From NCBI RefSeq assembly GCF_004766045.1, contig NZ_SPQQ01000008.1:147062-211061 (forward strand): 64,000 bases of DNA, written 5' to 3'. A program made the position numbers and the translations under genes. This document shows positions 34,538 through 43,015 of this stretch, in pieces. Under the pieces are notes generated by a model that saw only the letters and a list, made by a program, of their open reading frames with translations, ran no database searches and had not been told where the DNA came from. Position 1 is the stretch's first letter; each line of letters begins with the position of its first letter. The DNA is from Desulfosporosinus fructosivorans (GTDB taxonomy: Bacteria > Bacillota > Desulfitobacteriia > Desulfitobacteriales > Desulfitobacteriaceae).

Positions 34538-35287
34538 ATGGACAAACCAACTATAAAATGGATAGGATCGCCAAACTTCAGTAGTCCTAAGGGTTATAAG
34601 ATATTTGCAATAGTTAACCATATTATGAGCGGAACTCTAATAGGTACTGACGCATGGTTTACCAATCCAGCTAGTAAAGTTAGTTCACACTTTGGAGTAG
34701 GCAAGAAGGGCGAAATTCATCAATACGTTGACTTGGCTAACCATGCTTGGGCAAATGGTGTTATAAATATACCTAGTTGGTCACTACTGCAAAACGGAGT
34801 TAACCCAAATTATTACACCGTTTCAATTGAACACGAAGGAGAGAGTGGCGATGTAATGCCTGAAGCGCAGTACCAAGCTACACTTGCCTTACATCGCTGG
34901 CTAATCGAAACATTGGAGATACCTGTAACCAGAGATAATATTATCGGCCATTATCGGATTGATTCAGTAAATAAAATTAATTGTCCAGGAACGGGTTTTC
35001 CTTGGGATAGATTATTTAAGGATTTGCAAGGAGGAAGCGACGTGTTAGAAGTGGCTGTGTTGTTGTTTACGAAGGAGGACTATTGGGCTGGAGCAGATGT
35101 TTCAGCTAAGAATGGTTATTGCGCGATATTTATTCGGCCAGCGGATCAATCAGTTCCTGTCGATGCCATGAATGCCAATAAACTTATCGTAGTTGGCGGA
35201 TCAACGACTAAACATCCAAACGAAGTTTTACTATCAGGCAATAACAAGTATGATACTGCGGCAGCTGTGGCCAAGTACCTGGGGTAA
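34538..35287 (+). CDS. N-acetylmuramoyl-L-alanine amidase (amidase_2) with C-terminal cell-wall-binding-like region
   Basis: 249 residues from ATG 34538 behind aaaggag; an ATG at 34517 lacks a site. Residues about 15-160 are an amidase_2/PGRP domain: zinc ligands fit the His in A-I-V-N-H-I-M-S-G, the His in I-I-G-H-Y-R and the Cys in I-N-C-P-G-T-G, and there is a H-A-W core. It cuts the lactyl-amide bond of peptidoglycan. Residues about 170-249 include A-N-K-L-I-V-V-G-G-S-T-T and L-L-S-G-N-N-K-Y-D-T-A-A-A-V-A, resembling one half of a CW_binding_2 repeat. No signal peptide is visible, so it may be released by lysis or be phage-like (endolysin). No other phage gene is near. Confidence 0.9.
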   Translation: MDKPTIKWIGSPNFSSPKGYKIFAIVNHIMSGTLIGTDAWFTNPASKVSSHFGVGKKGEIHQYVDLANHAWANGVINIPSWSLLQNGVNPNYYTVSIEHEGESGDVMPEAQYQATLALHRWLIETLEIPVTRDNIIGHYRIDSVNKINCPGTGFPWDRLFKDLQGGSDVLEVAVLLFTKEDYWAGADVSAKNGYCAIFIRPADQSVPVDAMNANKLIVVGGSTTKHPNEVLLSGNNKYDTAAAVAKYLG

Positions 35288-35309
35288 GAATAATTGAAAT
35301 AGATGACCT

Positions 35310-35366
35310 ATATCTAACTTAAATAACCACAGCTTGCTCAAGCCGTGGTTGTTTATAGTTAGATAT
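35310..35366. terminator. Long imperfect hairpin between convergent genes
   Basis: Arms 35310-35330 and 35345-35366 pair over about 20 bases with small bulges. It is placed between the amidase stop (35287) and the minus-strand UxaA large subunit stop (35402), so it can serve both. Confidence 0.7.
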
Positions 35367-35401
35367 CCTAGTCGACCATGGACGGGACTTTGATCTGATA
35401 A

Positions 35402-36559
35402 TTAAAATGTTGGAGCAATCTTATATATCCCAAACTCTTGGTGACCTAAGATTTCAGCTTTGGATTTTCGTCCATTAGCCACGTGGATGATTTCGTTAAA
35501 AATACGCTGGCCGACCTGTTCGATTGTTTCTTGACCGGTAATGATGCTTGAAGCATCGATATCCATATTATCTTCCATCATTTTGAACGTCCGCTCATTG
35601 GCAGTTATCTTAATCACTGGGGCAATCGGAGAACCTGTTGGAGTTCCGCGTCCAGTGGTAAAGATGACGACAGTTGCGCCACTGGCGAGCATTCCAGAGA
35701 CGGAATCGACATCCTGCCCAGGTGAATCCATTATGTAAAGTCCCTTCTCACCTGGTATTTCCCCATATTTTAGTACACCCTGAATTAATGCATGGCCTGC
35801 TTTATAGATACATCCTAAGGATTTTTCCTCAATGGAACTGATCCCCCCAGCAATGTTGCCAGGCGTCGGTTGTCCATCACGAAGGTCAAAGTTGGAGAAC
35901 TTGGCTCGTTCTTCGCAGTCACGCACAATTTTGAACAGTTTCTCTGCTACTTCTGGTGATTTTGCCCGGCGAGCAAGGATATGTTCTGCCCCGATGAATT
36001 CTGTGGTTTCAGACAACATGACGTTGCCTCCAGCAGCTTCTAATAGGTCAGCTGCAATTCCTGCAGCAGGATTAGACGCCAGTCCTGAGGTGAAATCAGA
36101 CCCCCCGCATTCTATGGCCAAGCTCAGTTCACTAATGTTGATTTTTTCAGGTTGAAGATGGTCGACCTGTCGGGTCAATTCGACTATTTTGCGTACTCCC
36201 TCAGCGGTGGCTCTTAACGTGCCACCGACTTCTTGAATAACAACTACCTCGACTGGTTTGCCAGTTGCTCCGATTTCAGCGACAACCTGATGAATGGGGA
36301 CCCCTTCACATCCCAGTCCGACGACGAGAACCGCCCCAACATTGGGGTTTTTACCTAGGTTAATCAAAGTTCGTAAGGTTTGCTCGTAGTCAGCGCCTAT
36401 TTGGCAACAACCGTGTTGGTTCGCTAGCGCTACTGTGCCGGGAACTTGTTGAGAGATATGGAAAGCGACGGTACTCGAACAGACCGAGGTTGGGATAATC
36501 AAAGTATGATTGCGAATGCCCACCTTGCCATCAGGCCGGCGGTATCCTAAAAATTCCAT
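35402..36559 (-). CDS. UxaA-family lyase large subunit (altronate dehydratase / sulfolactate lyase-like)
   Basis: 385 residues from ATG 36559 with gaggagg upstream. The start G-Y-R-R-P-D-G-K-V-G-I-R-N and the segments N-Q-H-G-C-C-Q, L-G-C-E-G-V and E-C-G-G-S-D are hallmarks of the altronate dehydratase C-terminal domain. It occurs here as a separate subunit, as in SuyB of (2R)-sulfolactate sulfo-lyase and in split UxaA pairs. The substrate (altronate, galactarate, sulfolactate or another) cannot be set from sequence. The partner small subunit is upstream on the same strand (36734-37021), across a 174-base gap. Confidence 0.9.
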   Translation of the reverse strand: MEFLGYRRPDGKVGIRNHTLIIPTSVCSSTVAFHISQQVPGTVALANQHGCCQIGADYEQTLRTLINLGKNPNVGAVLVVGLGCEGVPIHQVVAEIGATGKPVEVVVIQEVGGTLRATAEGVRKIVELTRQVDHLQPEKINISELSLAIECGGSDFTSGLASNPAAGIAADLLEAAGGNVMLSETTEFIGAEHILARRAKSPEVAEKLFKIVRDCEERAKFSNFDLRDGQPTPGNIAGGISSIEEKSLGCIYKAGHALIQGVLKYGEIPGEKGLYIMDSPGQDVDSVSGMLASGATVVIFTTGRGTPTGSPIAPVIKITANERTFKMMEDNMDIDASSIITGQETIEQVGQRIFNEIIHVANGRKSKAEILGHQEFGIYKIAPTF

Positions 36560-36733
36560 GTCTAGTCCTCCTCTTAGGTAAGTTAGGAGCTTTGGATGCA
36601 GGATCAGGTATGCTTTTTCAATCGAATCGCGAAACTCCTTACTTTTGGTGGGAAGGGTAAACCTATACTCAACTTCGGAGTAGGGGTAGATTCCCCGCCA
36701 AAGTCTCGACGTTCAACTTTATTTAAAATGAGT

Positions 36734-37021
36734 TCACTTGTTAGATCGGCCCCTTTGGCTTTCCATATTATGAACATGAACATGTTGACCAGCCAAAATT
36801 AGCGTGGTTGATATGCCAATGCTCTCGGCATATTTAAGAATGTTTGCTGAAGGCGAAATATCACAAATGGCAAACTTATGGCCGAGGGGAATGTCTTGAA
36901 GTAACTGAAGGGATTGTTCAGACCCACCGATGAAAAAGTGTATCAGAGTACCTGAAGCAAAGTCATCAACTACGGTGGCGACGTTGTCCTGGGGGCTAAT
37001 AACGACGGCTTGTTTTTTCAA
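36734..37021 (-). CDS. UxaA-family lyase small subunit (SAF domain)
   Basis: 95 residues from TTG 37021, with an aaggagg site 8 bases upstream. The start A-V-V-I-S-P-Q-D-N-V-A-T-V-V-D-D-F and the G-H-K-F-A-I-C-D-I turn match the SAF-domain N-terminal piece of UxaA, which is a separate subunit in split enzymes. It presumably pairs with the large subunit gene downstream. The 174-base gap between them contains no recognisable gene, which is unusual for a two-subunit enzyme. Confidence 0.85.
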   Translation of the reverse strand: MKKQAVVISPQDNVATVVDDFASGTLIHFFIGGSEQSLQLLQDIPLGHKFAICDISPSANILKYAESIGISTTLILAGQHVHVHNMESQRGRSNK

Positions 37022-37155
37022 AGTGGTACCTCCTTGAAATATAATATAATTTAAAGCTTATGATATAATCTAAGCAATTCTCATTCAAGAGTATTAGTTC
37101 TTGTTTTAGTCAGGATAAGAGCCGTGCTTAGAAGAAAGCGGGTTTAAGAGGAATT

Positions 37156-37557
37156 ATGGACGATAAACTAGTTAAACTTCTTAAGAACGATCGATTTGCT
37201 GCTTTTATTGGCATAGAGCTTGTCAAAATGGAGCCTGGATACGCTGTAGCACAAATGGAAATTATGGAGAACCACTTAAATGGAGTGAATTTGATTCAAG
37301 GGGGAGCCATCTTTACATTAGCAGATTTCGCTTTTGCTGCCGCAGCTAATGCAAGTGGTCATGTGACTGTAGGAATCAACGCTAATATTGCCTATTTTAA
37401 AGCATCTAAAGGAAAAACATTAATTGCTGAAGCAAAGGAAGTAGCGGATTCTCAGAAAATCGCTCACTATAATGTAGATGTGTTCAATGAAAATGAGGAT
37501 TATATTGCCAAAGTAACCTTCATCGGCTATAAAAAGAACAGGGGGTCATCACTTTGA
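37156..37557 (+). CDS. PaaI-family (hotdog) thioesterase
   Basis: 133 residues with the hotdog pattern: G-Y-A-V-A-Q-M-E-I near residue 28, N-L-I-Q-G-G-A-I-F-T-L-A-D-F-A-F near residue 46 (the active-site Asp region of PaaI-type acyl-CoA thioesterases), and A-N-I-A-Y-F-K-A-S-K-G. It is expected to hydrolyse an acyl-CoA, perhaps aromatic, in the cytoplasm. The stop overlaps the TTG start of the next gene by four bases, so the two are translationally coupled. The start has agagga upstream. Confidence 0.9.
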   Translation: MDDKLVKLLKNDRFAAFIGIELVKMEPGYAVAQMEIMENHLNGVNLIQGGAIFTLADFAFAAAANASGHVTVGINANIAYFKASKGKTLIAEAKEVADSQKIAHYNVDVFNENEDYIAKVTFIGYKKNRGSSL

Positions 37558-38252
37558 GCAAACCAGAAGATATTCTAGTAGAGTTCACACGATCTCGTAT
37601 TAATGAGGAAGCAGTGAATATTGAAAAGGTGCATTTTTACAAGACGGACAAGAGAGTTAACCCCAAGCAGGAAGAACCCTTTTGGTTTGCCCAAGGGAAG
37701 TTGCCTGTTTTGGTGTCGGCCCCGCATGCGGTAAGGCACTATAGACATAAGAGGATTAAGATGTCTGATCAATTCACTGGTTCTATAGTATACCTATTAA
37801 ACCAACTAACAGATTGTCATTGCATCGCAGCAACTAAGCTTTATGGTGGGGATCCTAACTTTGACGATCCCTGCATATATAAAGAAAGAATCGCTGAGAT
37901 CTGTGCTAGACAAAAAGTGAAGTTTATTCTAGATATCCATGGAGCAGCCCGTGACCGCGAATTCGATGTGGATCTTGGTACGAATGGCGGAAAAACCCTT
38001 TTAGAGAAGATCAGGATGCTTGAAGTGATCGAGCGGAACCTTCGGAGCTTCGGGTTAAGCAGAATCTCCCATGATCATTTCGCCGCTTCAGGGCCTAATA
38101 CTATGGCTAATTATATAGCACGCGAATTGGGAATTCCAGCTGTTCAAATAGAGATCAACAAACAATATAGGGTGCCGGCGCAAAATCCCCAGGGGTTTCA
38201 TCGCTTACTAGGAGCTTTAGTGGCAAGTGTTAAAGAATTAGCTGGTGAGTGA
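37554..38252 (+). CDS. N-formylglutamate amidohydrolase-superfamily protein
   Basis: 232 residues from TTG 37554, overlapping the thioesterase stop, with agggggt upstream. Metal-site segments of the FGase/HutG-type fold are visible: V-S-A-P-H-A-V-R-H near residue 52, L-D-I-H-G-A-A near residue 124, and the Glu in Q-I-E-I-N near residue 200. Family members hydrolyse N-formylglutamate in histidine degradation, but no other hut gene is present and coupling to a thioesterase is unusual, so the true amide substrate is uncertain. A rightward unit of two genes ends at 38252. Confidence 0.78.
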   Translation: MSKPEDILVEFTRSRINEEAVNIEKVHFYKTDKRVNPKQEEPFWFAQGKLPVLVSAPHAVRHYRHKRIKMSDQFTGSIVYLLNQLTDCHCIAATKLYGGDPNFDDPCIYKERIAEICARQKVKFILDIHGAARDREFDVDLGTNGGKTLLEKIRMLEVIERNLRSFGLSRISHDHFAASGPNTMANYIARELGIPAVQIEINKQYRVPAQNPQGFHRLLGALVASVKELAGE

Positions 38253-38395
38253 ACTCGTACGATTGAAAGAGTGTCTACAGATGAAGGAAAGTGGATCTTG
38301 ACATAGAACTGATTTTGGTATACTTTATATATAAAATGAAAGTTAGATAGATAAAACATATTCTACATATTCTACATATTAGGCAGGTGATACAG

Positions 38396-38845
38396 GTGAC
38401 AAATACAATAGAGTTAACTTCTGCTTTGGAAGATTACCTTGAAGTAATTTTAGAGTTAGGTGATACTGAAACAGGAATCAGGGTAACTGATGTTGCAGCT
38501 AAGTTGAATATTGCCAAATCTACTGTTACTATCACACTTAATAAGTTGAAGATGCTAGGGATGGTGACTCAAGAAAGCTACGGTCCTATCGTACTGACTC
38601 GCGCTGGTAAGGCGTATGCTGTAGAAGTAAGAAAACGCCACAGGATACTGAGGGAATTCTTAGTAGAAGTGCTTGGGGTTGATTATCAGACAGCAGAGAA
38701 AGATGCCTGTTTGATGGAACATGTTGTTAGTCCGATCACCATGAATAAAATTACAGAATTCATTGCTGAGAATCGTGGGTCGGAATTTGACTCCAAGAAT
38801 ACTTATCCACAGACAAGAAGCTTGACAACTCAACGCTGGAAGTAA
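38396..38845 (+). CDS. DtxR/MntR-family metal-dependent regulator
   Basis: 149 residues. An N-terminal winged helix (S-A-L-E-D-Y-L-E-V-I-L-E-L, then K-S-T-V-T-I-T-L-N-K-L as recognition helix) and a dimerisation/metal domain (K-R-H-R-I-L-R-E-F-L, C-L-M-E-H-V-V-S). No SH3-like third domain, so closer to MntR or short IdeR forms. It is expected to repress metal-uptake genes when Fe(II) or Mn(II) is bound. GTG 38396 fits the aggtga site 5 bases upstream; GTG 38387 would overlap it. A pair of hairpins and a Fur-like box follow before the next gene. Confidence 0.88.
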   Translation: MTNTIELTSALEDYLEVILELGDTETGIRVTDVAAKLNIAKSTVTITLNKLKMLGMVTQESYGPIVLTRAGKAYAVEVRKRHRILREFLVEVLGVDYQTAEKDACLMEHVVSPITMNKITEFIAENRGSEFDSKNTYPQTRSLTTQRWK

Positions 38846-38900
38846 TCTAGTGGGGGCAATTGAAGTCAGATAGACTAAGACATTGAGCGGAAAATTTTAC

Positions 38901-38955
38901 TCAGATGTTAGAGTGATCTAACATCTGATGTTCGTCACTAGGAAAAAGTGACGAA
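38901..38955 (+). terminator. Two adjacent hairpins after the DtxR gene
   Basis: First: 11-bp perfect arms 38901-38911 and 38918-38928. Second: 8-bp arms 38931-38938 and 38948-38955, followed by aaaaattt. They probably end the DtxR transcript. Confidence 0.55.
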
Positions 38956-38971
38956 AAAATTTACCTATCAT

Positions 38972-38986
38972 TGAGAATGGTTATCG
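38972..38986. promoter_or_regulatory. Fur-like 7-1-7 box upstream of an unknown gene
   Basis: tgagaatggttatcg differs from the 7-1-7 Fur consensus (tgataatnattatca) at three of fourteen scored positions. It lies 44 bases before the gene at 39030. Iron control is inferred. Confidence 0.45.
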
Positions 38987-39029
38987 CTTAAACAGAGCGT
39001 ATTGGGCTAAAAGAAAGGATGTTTTTAAT

Positions 39030-39623
39030 ATGATTAGAGCTGTAACAAAAAGAGTTAAGGAAGCGGGTGCTAAAGTAGAGATAAAAGAGGTAAATCAGGC
39101 TTCACAGGAAGATGATTTAAAGGTACATAAACCGTTCGTCTTGATTGGTTCCAGCAATTCTTCCGATTCGGAAAGAGTCTGTGCTGATTCTCAGGAGACT
39201 CTGACAATCAGCAGTAAGGGAATATCCGTTTTACTGGAGCTTGTACAGTGCACTTATTTGCCTGTCAGCCGCTTTATTATGAGTAGCAGTATAGAGAAAG
39301 AAGCCAAATTCGTGTCGCTTGCTCCTGTGTATATCGATGCTCTCGATAACAGCATGGAAACAGTGAAGGAGATCGGAATTATTTTAAAAGAGCTTGAGAA
39401 AAAGCGGCTGATCACTCTGGATTATGATATCCCCTTGCAGGACTATGACTACAAACAGCATACAAATTCGGTTATATTTGCATATTTTACAGAAAGTGTC
39501 AATGAGGGGAAGCGAAATCCAAGCTTTCTTTGTGATACAGCAAATATTGAACTTGGTAGTATGGCGCTTACCGAGTTGGGAGAGCGTGTCTCGTGCAGAT
39601 TAGGCAAGATCGCTGCTTGCTAA
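39030..39623 (+). CDS. Unknown protein beside a Fur-like box
   Basis: 197 residues, no signal peptide or membrane segment. Residues about 60-165 may be a winged-helix-like region: S-S-K-G-I-S-V-L-L-E-L-V, I-G-I-I-L-K-E-L-E-K-K-R-L-I-T-L-D-Y then N-S-V-I-F-A-Y-F. The order (helices, then a hairpin after L-I-T-L) looks like a regulator, but no family is recognised. It ends A-L-T-E-L-G-E-R-V. It may belong to a metal-response unit with the DtxR gene 185 bases upstream (inference). ATG 39030 has aaagga upstream. Confidence 0.55.
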   Translation: MIRAVTKRVKEAGAKVEIKEVNQASQEDDLKVHKPFVLIGSSNSSDSERVCADSQETLTISSKGISVLLELVQCTYLPVSRFIMSSSIEKEAKFVSLAPVYIDALDNSMETVKEIGIILKELEKKRLITLDYDIPLQDYDYKQHTNSVIFAYFTESVNEGKRNPSFLCDTANIELGSMALTELGERVSCRLGKIAAC

Positions 39624-39779
39624 TAAAGTAACCTAAACATTTGTTAACCCATACAATGGACGCGATGTACTATTTTGGGCATGCGGTAAACATAAAGGTT
39701 GCCCTATTTCTTTTTCGCATATATGAACAGAAGAGAATATTTGTAAATGAGCATTTTTTAATTAGAGAGAGGGGCTATC

Positions 39780-40877
39780 ATGAATAATATTCATGATTTT
39801 CGTTCAAGAGTGATTTATGAGTTTTACCTCGGTCTTCAGATTATGAGCATTTTTGGCATCCTTCTGTTTTATAAATACCTGTTTCAAAATGAGCTCAAAT
39901 ACTCTTTGGTTTTTATAATTGTATATACGTCATTTGTTATTTTCAAAGTGGCTCAGTTCGTATACAAGGTATATTTAAAGGGAGAAGAGGATTTTCAGCC
40001 GTTCATTTGGAGCGTTTTTCTAGATGGGATTTTCCTTTGCTTTTTCTTGTATTTAGCACATGATTATTTTTATATACTTTCAGATTTATTTTATATCTAT
40101 CTCGTGATACTGAGTATGATGTTTAATCATAAGCTTCCAATGGCTTGTAGTTCCTTTATAGCGATATGCTATATTATCTTGGTAATCATTCAAGATAATA
40201 TGGCATTAGCTTCCCTAGCTGTAATTATCAAGGTCTTATTGTTTTATTTATTAGGACATATTATGACTACTATAATTAATGCTATTAATATACTTGAAAG
40301 CAGAACGTGCTATATGTATGATGATTTGGAACAAAAGAATCATTTACTCAGCGAAATGGTCACTAAGGATTTCTTGACCAATCTGTATAATCACAAGACC
40401 TTTTACAAGTATTATAAAGAACTTATTCTTCGTTCATGTCAGTCTAAAACTGCATTCAGTCTTGCAATCTTGGATATTGATGACTTTAAGAAAATAAATG
40501 ATACATACGGTCATTTAGCAGGAGATAAAATCTTACAAGAAATTTCGTCCTTAATTCAAGTTAATATTAGAATGACGGACGTTGCTGCCAGATATGGTGG
40601 AGAAGAATTTGCTATCTTATTTCCAGATACTTCGGCGCAAGACAGTGCTGTTATATGTGAAAGGATTAGAAATATTATTGAAACTCATGTTTTAAATATC
40701 GACAATCACTCTATTACTATAACCATCAGTGGCGGAGTTGCCGGAGGTATTTGCACAGACCCGTATTACCGACAGAATAAACTCTTTGAATTTGTTGATC
40801 AACTATTATACAAGGCGAAATCAGAAGGGAAAAATCGGGTTTTATATTCTCATGAGCTAATTATTATTACAGAATAA
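39780..40877 (+). CDS. Membrane-bound diguanylate cyclase (GGDEF)
   Basis: 365 residues. The first about 175 residues hold five or six hydrophobic helices (an integral membrane sensor with no recognised name), followed by a short coiled coil and a GGDEF domain (about 195-355). The active site reads R-Y-G-G-E-E-F, and the product-inhibition I-site R-M-T-D is five residues before it, so it should be active and feedback-controlled. It makes c-di-GMP from GTP. The start has gagaggggc upstream. An intrinsic terminator follows at 41073-41112. Confidence 0.93.
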   Translation: MNNIHDFRSRVIYEFYLGLQIMSIFGILLFYKYLFQNELKYSLVFIIVYTSFVIFKVAQFVYKVYLKGEEDFQPFIWSVFLDGIFLCFFLYLAHDYFYILSDLFYIYLVILSMMFNHKLPMACSSFIAICYIILVIIQDNMALASLAVIIKVLLFYLLGHIMTTIINAINILESRTCYMYDDLEQKNHLLSEMVTKDFLTNLYNHKTFYKYYKELILRSCQSKTAFSLAILDIDDFKKINDTYGHLAGDKILQEISSLIQVNIRMTDVAARYGGEEFAILFPDTSAQDSAVICERIRNIIETHVLNIDNHSITITISGGVAGGICTDPYYRQNKLFEFVDQLLYKAKSEGKNRVLYSHELIIITE

Positions 40878-41072
40878 TTAAGGCAAGCTAAATTGATCAA
40901 TTTTCTTCTAGTGACTCGATCAATGAATATAGAAGCTATATTTTATACGCGCTCGTTGAACTTATGATTGAGATGGTCAATTGATATTCCTATTGAAATT
41001 TGGATTGAAGAATGACTGAATAATAAATACATAGAAACATAATCTATGTTACTTGTTATTTTTCCCGTTAAA

Positions 41073-41112
41073 ACTAATCCCCACCCTAGCTGTTGGCGAG
41101 GTGGGGATTAGT
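41073..41112 (+). terminator. Intrinsic terminator
   Basis: 13-bp perfect arms (41073-41085 with 41100-41112) and a run of five T. It lies about 195 bases after the diguanylate cyclase stop and can also serve the convergent hydrolase gene. Confidence 0.85.
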
Positions 41113-41176
41113 TTTTAACCACGCGTGGTGTCTGATGCACATATATTATTTAGGGAGCAGGAATTGGGTTTAATAG

Positions 41177-41902
41177 CTATAATATACTTCTCGCTCCAAG
41201 GTATGCGGATTTCCAATAAGTTCCCAGTGTATAAATGGTTACACCTTTAGAGCTAGAAGCGTTGATAAATTGTCCACTACCAACATATATTCCAACGTGA
41301 TCAACGACGCCATTTTTAGCTAAAGAAAAGAAGACTAAATCGCCCGGTTTTAGATTACTAAAGGAGACAGAAGTGCCCACTTTATATTGATCACGCGAAA
41401 CTCTGGGGAGATTAATACCATTTTTAGCAAAAACGTACTGAACAAAACCTGAGCAGTCAAAACCTGATGGTGTGGTCCCACCGTACAAATATTTAACCCC
41501 AATATATTGTTTACCAGTTGCAATAATTGCACTCGCCTTAGATGTTTGTGCCGGTGCGGTAGCAGAGGTTAACGAAGTTGATGACCGAGAAGGTTGGGGG
41601 GATACCTGTGCTTTTGGGGTCACAGGACGATTTTGTACTACTGGGGCAGATGTAGTGGGGGGAGGAGTACTAGCGGTAGAGGTCGTTTCGAGTTCTGGTG
41701 TATTTTTTACTTCGACAGGTACAACAGCTTCTGCTGTTTGAATAGCTTTAGGGTATAGATCTCCCATTGCTTTCTGAATTGTTTTGGCGGAGGAATCACC
41801 TTCTACTGTCGTAGGGACTGCTGTGATGATTATCACAAGTAAGAATGCAGAAACGACGGGTAGAAAGAGAAACGTGCCCATTTTATTGAGTATGGTTTTC
41901 AT
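41177..41902 (-). CDS. NlpC/P60 (C40) peptidoglycan endopeptidase
   Basis: 241 residues from ATG 41902, which has aaaggatgg upstream. An N-terminal signal or anchor helix (F-L-F-L-P-V-V-S-A-F-L-L-V-I-I-I), then a long linker rich in Thr, Pro, Ser and Ala (about 40-120), then the NlpC/P60 domain with catalytic Cys in F-D-C-S-G-F (about 150), His in V-D-H-V-G-I-Y and a polar third residue further on. It cleaves D-Glu-mDAP bonds in cell-wall peptides outside the cell. The linker is low-complexity and probably reaches into the wall. Monocistronic, minus strand. Confidence 0.93.
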   Translation of the reverse strand: MKTILNKMGTFLFLPVVSAFLLVIIITAVPTTVEGDSSAKTIQKAMGDLYPKAIQTAEAVVPVEVKNTPELETTSTASTPPPTTSAPVVQNRPVTPKAQVSPQPSRSSTSLTSATAPAQTSKASAIIATGKQYIGVKYLYGGTTPSGFDCSGFVQYVFAKNGINLPRVSRDQYKVGTSVSFSNLKPGDLVFFSLAKNGVVDHVGIYVGSGQFINASSSKGVTIYTLGTYWKSAYLGARSIL

Positions 41903-42084
41903 TTTTATCCATCCTTTCTTTGTAGGGAGCGGAATATCATGGACCCACAACTAACAACTGGTATTATACAGTGAAGTTGCTTCCTAGTATAACGGATAGA
42001 TGCAGGCTTGTCTTTGGTCGAAATATGGTAGGTATGGGAAATTCTATAAATTTATTTGTCATAGTTTGAAAGAGATACGATAAA

Positions 42085-42115
42085 AAGGTCTCTACTTTTT
42101 ACAAGTAGAGGCCTT
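42085..42115 (-). terminator. Terminator of the DUF350 gene
   Basis: 13-bp arms (42085-42097 with 42103-42115, one G-T pair). On the minus strand five T follow. Confidence 0.75.
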
Positions 42116-42129
42116 CTAAGTAGGGGTAA

Positions 42130-42336
42130 TTAAGCTGCGACGACTTTGGATACAATAATAGCTATTCCAATCAATAAACCAGCAATTACGATCGCGACTG
42201 AAATGTTGTTGTTTCCAAGCTCCTTGTTAAAGTCCAACGGGACTAACTTGGCAAATAAGATATATCCGAGAATGAGAATGACTATTCCAAGTAGACCAAA
42301 CAGAGCACTCAAACCTAAGTTTATTAAGATAGACAT
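42130..42336 (-). CDS. DUF350 small membrane protein
   Basis: 68 residues from ATG 42336, behind caggaggg. Two hydrophobic helices: L-G-L-S-A-L-F-G-L-L-G-I-V-I-L-I-L-G-Y and N-I-S-V-A-I-V-I-A-G-L-L-I-G-I-A-I-I-V. The short loop contains P-L-D-F-N-K-E-L, the DUF350 pattern. The family often occurs as two or four copies in other proteins; here it is a single unit. Function unknown. Monocistronic. Confidence 0.82.
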   Translation of the reverse strand: MSILINLGLSALFGLLGIVILILGYILFAKLVPLDFNKELGNNNISVAIVIAGLLIGIAIIVSKVVAA

Positions 42337-42632
42337 CAGAATTCCCTCCTGTGATTTGGACATGTGATAACTTAATTTATCAATATGCTAATTGTTACGT
42401 GGCTAGAATATTTTACAAATTTAAATGAGGAGTTGTTATCCAATGGCAACGGTTTAATCCTATATGAGCAAAAGCTTGCGAATTCTTAAATAAGTTTATC
42501 CATTTTTGTAAACAACTATTATTGAAGCCGAGAATAGTTAGACGAGTCGACTCATTTTTGATTATAATAAGTATAGTCAACAGTAATTTCTATTAAGGGC
42601 TAATGAATAAAAAGATAAGGGGGAGATCTATC

Positions 42633-42920
42633 ATGAAAGATCTAATTAACAAAGGACTGGCTTTTGGCTTGGGATTAGCGGTGGTTAGTAAGGAACAGAT
42701 CGAGAAACTTGTGGACGAGTTAGTTAAAAAGGGGGAAGTTTCTGCTGCTGAATCCAAGGATTTAATGCGTGAGCTGCTTGAAAAGGGGGAAGCGGAGAAG
42801 AAAGAGATGAATACCCGTATTCACGAGCAAATGGAGAAGCTTCTCAAGGAGTTGAATATTCCAACTAGAGCGGACCTGGAGCGCTTGGAAAAGCGTATTC
42901 AAGACTTGGAAAACAAATAG
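42633..42920 (+). CDS. Phasin-like / coiled-coil protein paired with UbiB
   Basis: 95 residues from ATG 42633 with agggggag upstream; an in-frame ATG at 42603 lacks a good site. Hydrophobic-amphipathic start M-K-D-L-I-N-K-G-L-A-F-G-L-G-L-A, then V-D-E-L-V-K-K-G-E-V-S and a heptad-rich end (A-D-L-E-R-L-E-K-R-I-Q-D-L-E). This matches the small 'phasin/PHA synthesis regulator-like' protein often next to UbiB in Clostridia. It ends 95 bases before ubiB with two hairpins between, which may reduce read-through. Role unknown; a partner for the UbiB kinase is inferred. Confidence 0.78.
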   Translation: MKDLINKGLAFGLGLAVVSKEQIEKLVDELVKKGEVSAAESKDLMRELLEKGEAEKKEMNTRIHEQMEKLLKELNIPTRADLERLEKRIQDLENK

Positions 42921-42937
42921 GGGGTAAATTACCCCCT
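42919..42937. other. Hairpin between the phasin-like gene and ubiB
   Basis: A stem of 7 bp (agggggt with accccct), starting inside the stop codon of the phasin-like gene. It is followed by a second, 12-bp hairpin at 42950-42976. Confidence 0.55.
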
Positions 42938-42949
42938 ACCCGGGAAGAC

Positions 42950-42976
42950 GTAAGGGCAATTCAGAATTGCCCTTAC
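42950..42976 (+). terminator. 12-bp perfect hairpin between the phasin-like gene and ubiB
   Basis: Arms 42950-42961 and 42965-42976, 3-nt loop, no T-run. Possible partial terminator or mRNA stabiliser inside a two-gene unit. Confidence 0.5.
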
Positions 42977-43015
42977 CCCGGAACTACGAACCTCGAATAA
43001 AGGGGACGCTTTTTT

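Noticed and set aside
34538..35287. Possible prophage at the amidase
   Set aside because: Only the amidase is phage-like; no holin, structural, integrase or att sequence was seen nearby.
36596..36802. Plus-strand frame between the two UxaA subunit genes
   Set aside because: It runs into the coding region of the small subunit and has no ribosome site.
41903..42129. c-di-AMP riboswitch before the NlpC/P60 gene
   Set aside because: Such riboswitches often precede wall hydrolases, but the known conserved segments could not be matched here.
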